From contig JARZZO010000012.1 in the NCBI GenBank assembly GCA_030544215.1, forward strand, positions 43,253,194 through 43,317,193: a DNA stretch of 64,000 nucleotides, given 5' to 3'. Source of the stretch: Zantedeschia hybrid cultivar (taxonomy: Eukaryota > Streptophyta > Magnoliopsida > Alismatales > Araceae). Position numbers and translations under genes: made by a program. Below the pieces are notes generated by a model. The model saw only the letters and a program-made list of their open reading frames with translations, was not told the DNA's origin and ran no database searches. Below are positions 57,915 through 64,000 of this stretch, piece after piece (position 1 is the first letter of the stretch; each line of letters starts with the position of its first letter).

Positions 57915-58737
57915 ATATTGCACCACAACCCGTTGCGTGGCATACTTGATGCCAACCGTTTGACAGGAACCAACTACTTGGACTGGCTTAGGAACCTGAA
58001 GATTGTCCTCAGGTCTGAGCAGATTGCCTACGTCTTCGATAATGAACCTCCTACTGAACCAGCATTAGATGCCAGGAGGAGGAAATGATTGCATATGAAA
58101 AGTGGAAGGAAGACTCCACCTTGACCCAATGCTATATGTTAGCCTCTATGAGCAATGAGTTGCAGAGGCAACATGAGGAGATGGATGCTAGATCCATTAT
58201 GCTCCATTTGAAGGAGCTGTTTGGTGAGCAAAGCAGAATTGAACGATATGAGATATCTAAGAATCTGTTCAAGGCTCAGATGGCAGAGGGAACTTCAGTA
58301 CAGACTCATGTACTGAAGATGATAGAGTAGGTGGAGAGTCTAGATGCTCTTGGGGTTACACCTCCCAAGGAGATGCATACTGACCTCGTATTATCTTCCC
58401 TTCCACAATCATATGCTCAGTTCATCGTTAACTTTAACATAAACAAGATCCAAACCACTTTGACTGAGCTACTGAACATGTTGAAGACTGCAGAAGGGAA
58501 CCTTGTGAAGGATAAAGCCTAAATACTCATGGTTGGTAAGACCAACAGAAAGAGACTTGCAGTCCAAGCCTTTCGGAAAGGTAAGAACAAGGTTCAGAAA
58601 AAGTAAAAGGTTGTCAAGAAAGACAAAGGTAAGAGTGCTGAGAAAGGTGATTGTTTCTATTGTTACCAGAAGGGGCACTGGAAGAGGAATTGCAAAGAAT
58701 ACCTTAAGGACAAGGCTCAATGAACTGTGAAGCAGCA
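57915..58737 (+). pseudogene. copia F gag (UBN2 type, zinc knuckle)
   Basis: Gag begins where relatives have ATG but reads ATA here. The N-terminal segment GILDANRLTGTNYLDWLRNL is followed by a frameshift near 58080. Then come the UBN2-type gag region (YEKWKEDSTLTQCYMLASMS, MDARSIMLHLKELF), in-frame stops at 58328 and 58520, and a zinc knuckle CFYCYQKGHWKRNC near 58648. A stop at about 58722 precedes the protease. It would package the element RNA; this copy is dead. It shows the gag middle that copia B has lost. Confidence 0.85.
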
Positions 58738-59888
58738 GGATGCTTCAGGTATCTATATGATAGATGTAAACTTGTCAATAAGAGATTGTACATCATGGGT
58801 ATTAGATACTGGATGTGTATCTTATATCTGTAATTTTGTGCAGGCACTGACAAGAAGACGTAAGCTGAGGACCGGCGAGGTGGAGCTGAGGCTAGGTAAC
58901 GGCGCAAGAGTTGCGGCGATCGCTGTGGGGACAGTAAAGCTCAAGCTACCATCCGAAGACACTTTTTCATTAGATGATTGTTATTATATACCTAGCATAA
59001 TAAGAAATATTATTTCTATTTCATGTTTAGATAGAACTGGATAAAATTTAAACTATGGGAATAATAGTTGTTCAATTTATTTCGGAAATAAATTAATAGC
59101 TTCTGCTATTTTATCCAATAGTTTGTATCTATTAAATGTGTTTCATGAAAATTTACACATCGGTTTTTCAATTAAAAGAAGTAAGTATGAAATGAACAAA
59201 GCCTACTTATGGCATTGTAGGCTTGGATACATTGGTGAAAACAGACTCTAAAGGATGCATAAAGATAGATATTTAGATCCATTTGATTATGAATCATATG
59301 CAATCTATGAGTCATATTTAATGGGCAAAATGGCTAAGTCTCCATTTAGTGGAACTGGAGAATGAGCCAAAGACATATTAGAACTTATACATTCAGATGT
59401 ATGTGGTCCTATGTCTACCCAAGCCATTGGTAGTTTCTCATACTTCATTATATTCACTGATGATCACTCAAGGTTTGGATACATATACTTATTGAAGTAT
59501 AAATCTGAAGCCTTTGAGAAAGTCAGAGAATTTAAAAATGAAGTAGAGAAACAAATTAGAAAGAGTATAAAAACCATCCGATCCGATCGAGGTGGTGAAT
59601 ACTTAAGTACATAGTTCATTAAATACTTAAAGGATAATAGTATCCTTTCTCAGCTTACACCTCCTTATACACCTCAGATGAATGGTGTATCAGAAAGGAG
59701 AAATCGCACATTAATGGAAATGGTGCGATCCATAATGAGCATGTCCAAATTACTAGTGTCCTTATGGGGATATGCACTTAGCTCGGCTATATATATCCTG
59801 AACAAGGTACCCAATAAATCTGTTGAAACCAGTCCATATAAGATATGGAATGGGAGGAAACCAGACCTTAAACATGTTAAACTCTGGG
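58738..59888 (+). pseudogene. copia F protease and integrase, interrupted
   Basis: The protease segment reads WVLDTGCVSYIC, keeping the DTG triad, then ELRLGNGARV and the DDCYYIP segment. A stop follows at 59042. The pre-integrase finger (LWHCRLGYIGENRL) is present in broken frame near 59205, and the integrase core is recognisable: FTDDHSRFGYIYLL, IRSDRGGEYLST, ERRNRTLMEMVR. The reading ends at KHVKLW, where the gypsy solo LTR is inserted, and resumes at 62412. Confidence 0.87.
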
Positions 59889-62406
59889 TGTAACGACCCG
59901 CCATCCTATGACCGGAGACCCGATCACTAAATGGATGTCGGCCCATTAACTGCGGGTTCACACCCGGATCTCACACAACACATCTGGAGGAGTAAGCGCT
60001 AAACAAGGCTAAATATAACAATCACACGGACTACAAAGATGTAACGAGTGCGCAGGAAGGAAGATAACAATGTCCGTATACAGTCCAACAATAATTACAT
60101 GGTCCAACAAATTAAATAAGTACAGGTAGAAGTAAAGTACAACAACATCAGGGCATACCCCGGAACTGAGACAGCTGCTGGTCCGCACACCAAGAAGACA
60201 CCACACGCCGCCACACGCCACGAGGTCCACACCTGAAACCACAGGGAGTGAGCCACACCAGAATTGGGCTCAGTAGGGATCATCCGAACTCCTGCCTCCC
60301 ACTCACACACCCACAAGTGCAACAATACGGATATATGGCAATTAAGTAAAGCAGTAAACATAGCACCCAAATCTGATATGAAACATACGCATAAGCAGTG
60401 AAGTAGGAACAGTTCTAAGTAACCCGAAGAGCAGTCTAGACTACTGTCCTACCGACCGGATTGCCTCCACGCCAGGCCTCGGCGCTTCAGGAGGGCCCTG
60501 GGGACCAGCGAACCCCCGTCAAGCCGAAGCTACAGGAACTACCTACAACCCTAACCTCCCGGGCTGCGTCAGGCCAAAGGGCGAAGGGTACCACTCGTAA
60601 CCTTGATCAAAGGTCACATTAGGCCCAGTGGCTACAGGGGTAAAACAACTCCAACAGTACCACAACCAGCTCCACAGCAAGAAACGCGCCGAAAGCTGCC
60701 ACGACAAACAGAGAAAACCCCGACCCGCTGAGACCAAACAGCAACCCCTCGGATAGCGCACCGGCTACTCCGGCCCGACGGGCTCAAGGTGGTTCTGCTT
60801 CCCTCAGCCAAAGGCAAAACACAACATGTACCCCTCCTCCCACCGGTACGGCACAATGCCTCACAGACACCATGGCCCTTCCCCATCGGCCCAAGGTGAC
60901 ATACGTAAACCACAGTTATTCCGATTCCATATTCGCATAAGCACACACACACACAACATGATTCCATTCATACAGTAATCTCCGTCTCAGTATACAACTT
61001 AAAGCATGCATTTGAACCTTCCAACCGTGAAACATGTGTTAAATAACAGGAGTTAAGTAGTTCTGTCTTGAATCGCGTCGACCGAGGTCGACGCCATTCA
61101 AGCCCCTCAAACAGGTTCATTTAAAATAGCTCAGGCCTTAAAACACGTCCACCTGGAAAGCCGCCCTTTTAAAATGCGTCAGAACCCACAGACGCCATTC
61201 ACCCCAGAATTTCAGATTTGCAGAAGCCTCAGTCGGGGTGATTTCCTGCCTAAAAGGCGTCATGACGGTTCGACGTCCTTCTAAAAGGCGTCGTCCATAC
61301 ATGACGTCTTTTAGCGCCAGAACCCCGTACTCACGAAACCTCGAACAGGGAGGTTTCTGCCTAAAAGGCGTCGTACTGCCCTGACGTCCTTCTAAAAGGC
61401 GTCGACCAGGCACGACGCCGTTTAGCGCCAGAGACCTGGTTCCCTGGTTCTATCCGAGGGTTCTCCCTTAACCCCAAACACCCCGAAAATGCCAAAACAG
61501 AAAGGGGAGAAAAGGGAATTCAAGCTACCACCAGCATGCTACAATTCCACAATCCCGAACACGGCCATTCCGACAAGAAAACCCCCTAAACATGCTCAGT
61601 CTAACCCAAAACATATCATGCCACGCCAAAGGAACCATAAACAAGATAATCACGATTCATGCAAGGTTCGTCCCCCTACCGGTTCTTGAACTCCACCAAG
61701 CTCCGTGCCGCCGACCCGCCGCACCGCAGACCGCCGCCGGTACCCTCGAGGACGCCGCCACTCCGCCGGGACGTTGGCCGCCGTCCGGAGAATGGAACGC
61801 CGCGAAGGAAGTGGTGGTGGTAGAGGTGAGAGGTAGGGAGGTGTTGGAGTGGTGGAAAAGGAAGAAGAGGAAGGGAAGGGGAAAAGAGGGTCGGAGAGGG
61901 CGGAGAGGGCGAAGAGAGAGAGGGTGGAGGCGAAAAATGAGGGAAAGAAGGGGAGGCTCGCGGGGTCAATCTGAATATGGCTAAAACGCATCGATCGAGA
62001 CAGACGCCAATCAGTCGGACAGGACGGGCCGTACTGACAGCACTCTGAAACGCGTCGCTCAGCACGGACGCCGTTCAGACGGCAGGATAGGCCGTACTGA
62101 CAACGCTCTGGCGCCGCACACTGACATCGCAGGGGTCGCAGTTTGAATGGCGTCGACCATCATAGACGCCGTTCAGACGACGAGACAGGGGCCGTACTCT
62201 CGCGGCCCGAAACCCGCCTACGTGGCGCCCACGTGGCACAACAGCAAGCAGACTTAAATGGCGTCCACACAACCTGACGCCTTTTGAAAGGCATCGAGCA
62301 GTGCAGACGTCATTCAGTCAAGACTCTCAAGACCCCTCAGGGTCGAAACCAGGGGATCCGGCCCGAACCCGACCCGAATACTGAACCCGAAACCTCAGTC
62401 CTTACA
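59889..62406 (-). mobile_element. Ty3/gypsy solo LTR inside copia F, TSD CTGGG
   Basis: The plus-strand ends are TGTAACGACCCGCC and CCTCAGTCCTTACA. CTGGG flanks both sides (59884-59888 and 62407-62411), and excising the LTR with one CTGGG restores the continuous integrase reading. Length is 2518 bp, same subfamily as 2743-5307. GGCGTC/GACGCC inverted-repeat units are dense at 61073-61430 and 61981-62320. Confidence 0.95.
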
Positions 62407-62411
62407 CTGGG

Positions 62412-64000
62412 GATGTTCTGCTCATATTAAAAGACATGACGCAGATAAGCTGGAGTCCAGAACTAACAAATACAGATTTGTGGGATATCCAAAGGAAACT
62501 TATGGATATTACTTTTATCATCCTGGCGGACAAAAGGTGTTTGTCGCCAGGAGAGCTATCTGTCTGGAAGAAGATTATATTCTTCAGAAGGACAGTAGGA
62601 GTAAAGTAACTCTGGAAAAAATTCCAGACCCACAAATTGATAATGGTTCATCAGATGAACCGTCAACTTCTGAACCTGTTCAAAATAATACACAAGAACC
62701 TCGTAGTTTGAAAGAGTACCTAAACCAACCAGAAAGATATGTGGGACATATTAATTTGTATGGTTCAAGGATACTCTATAATGAGGATGATGATCCTAAG
62801 ACTTACCAAGAGGCCATTGAAAGTCCAGAGGCCGAAAAATGGCAGGAAGCCATGAATTCTGAAATACAGTCCATATACATCAACCAAGTTTGGAACTTGG
62901 AAGATTTACCTGATGGTATAGTACCTATTGGCTGCAAATAGATCTTTAAAAGAAAGATCGGTACAGATGGACGTATTGAGACTTATAAAGCAAGATTAGT
63001 GGCGAAAGGCTATCGTCAAAGACAAAGTGTTGACTGTGACGAAACCTTTTCATCCGTTGCTATGATTAAGTCTATCAGAATTTTTCTTGCCATTGCTGCC
63101 TACCATGATTATGAAATCTGGTAGATGGATGTGAAGACTACCTTCCTCAATGGAAACCTTGAGGAGGAAGTGTATATGACACAACCAGAAGGATTCACAT
63201 CCAAAGAATCTCTAGACATGGTATGCAAGTTGCAGAGGTCCATTTATGGACTGAAGCAAGCTTCCCGAAGCTGAAACATAAGATTTGATGAGGCGATCAA
63301 ATCTTATGGCTTCATAAGAATGAAGATGAGCCCTGTGTGTACAAGAAAAACAGTGGAAGCACAATCACATTTCTGATTCTTTACGTTGACGACATCCTAC
63401 TCATTGGGAATGATGTAGGAATGATGTCATCGGTAAAAATATGGCTGTCAAAGAACTTCTCCATGAAGGATTTAGGAGAAGCATCTTACGTATTTGGAAT
63501 ACGGATCTATAGAGATAGATCAAAGAAGATGCTTGCTTTAACCCAATCCATGTACATAGAAACCATTGTTAAAAGGTTTGGCATGGAAAATTCCAAGAGA
63601 GGTCTCATACCAATGAGACATGGGATTTAACTTTCTAAATGTCAGTCTCCCAAGACACCTGAAGAGAGGGCTGTGATGGATAAGGGCTATGTACTAGACC
63701 TGATGTAGCATATGCTCTAAGTGTTACGAGCATACATTAGGCGGATCCAGGTGATGAACACTGGAAGGCTGTGAAATGCATCCTTAAGTACTTAAGAAGG
63801 ACTAAGGATCTATTTATATCCTATGGAGGAGGAGACTTAAAACTGCAAGGATATACTGACTCGAGTTTTCAGTCTGATCCTGATGACAACAAGTCAACAT
63901 AAGGTTTTGTTTTCACACTCAACGGGGGAGCAGTGAGCTGGAAGAGTTCCAAGCAGGAAACCAGTGCTGATTTTACAACAGAAGCTGAGTATATTGTTGC
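62412..64000 (+). pseudogene. copia F pol: integrase end, RT, RNase H (to window end)
   Basis: Integrase resumes with CSAHIKRHDADK. Then come the linker KTYQEAIESPEAEKWQEAM, RT from about 62930 with a stop at the CKW position (62939), stops at IWQMDV (63121) and SWN (63273), a frameshift near 63315, and the catalytic LYVDDILLIG segment (about 63385). RT continues to the MRHGI stop at 63628. RNase H is entered (FQSDPDDNKST, WKSSKQE, TTEAEYI) and cut by the window end. Confidence 0.88.

Larger units (their letters stand above)
54388..64000 (+). mobile_element. Ty1/copia element F, 3' end outside window
   Basis: The plus-strand order is 5' LTR 54388-55958, primer site 55960, leader of about 1.95 kb, gag from about 57915, protease and integrase to 59888, a gypsy solo LTR (59889-62406), then the remainder of pol to the window end inside RNase H. 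The 5-base flank before the LTR is CATAT; its partner is outside the window. Stops throughout make it inactive. Confidence 0.9.

Overview
The window is nuclear DNA of a flowering plant. Almost all of it is nested long terminal repeat (LTR) retrotransposons of the Ty1/copia and Ty3/gypsy orders. One host gene stands in a roughly 8 kb island at 38.5-46.1 kb. It is a three-exon DUF620-family gene (42392-45090, + strand). The island also holds a decayed 3' end of a cytochrome P450 gene (about 40554-40854). GC-rich exons and the repeat make-up suggest a monocot, but the species cannot be named from sequence alone. I saw no bacterial, organellar, tRNA, rRNA or CRISPR features.

Left block, 1-38519. 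It is a stack of insertions that can be unpeeled by element ends and target-site duplications (TSDs). An old copia LTR (H) received copia D. Copia C lies inside D, copia B (minus strand) inside C, and copia A inside the 3' LTR of B. Two minus-strand gypsy LTRs lie inside A: one is cut by the window start, and the other is a solo LTR with TSD CATAG. Separately, a complete gypsy element of Tekay/Del type (G, 17810-36226, TSD ACATA) entered the 3' LTR of D. A complete minus-strand copia element (E, 19760-29027) then entered the 5' LTR of G. G encodes gag, protease, reverse transcriptase (RT), RNase H, integrase and a chromodomain, broken by premature stops and frameshifts.

Right block, about 46.1-64.0 kb. 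An older degenerate LTR element (J) carries a copia solo LTR (46447-47978, TSD TATAT), a 3.56 kb solo LTR (50680-54239, TSD CTATG) and copia F (from 54388, running off the window). F is interrupted in its integrase region by a minus-strand gypsy solo LTR (59889-62406, TSD CTGGG).

The most unusual signals are structural. (1) The long untranslated leaders of copia B, E and F share a layout: GC-rich palindromes, then an AT-rich array of short palindromes, then four spaced hairpin-like copies of a motif before gag. (2) The gypsy LTRs carry about ten or more short inverted-repeat units with GGCGTC/GACGCC arms and variable centres. (3) Copia E has similar LTRs around a coding region already decayed, as expected for an element mobilised in trans. 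(4) Premature stops are mostly what C-to-T change in CAG, CGA, CAA or TGG codons would give. (5) Intron 2 of the DUF620 gene contains a long imperfect inverted repeat.
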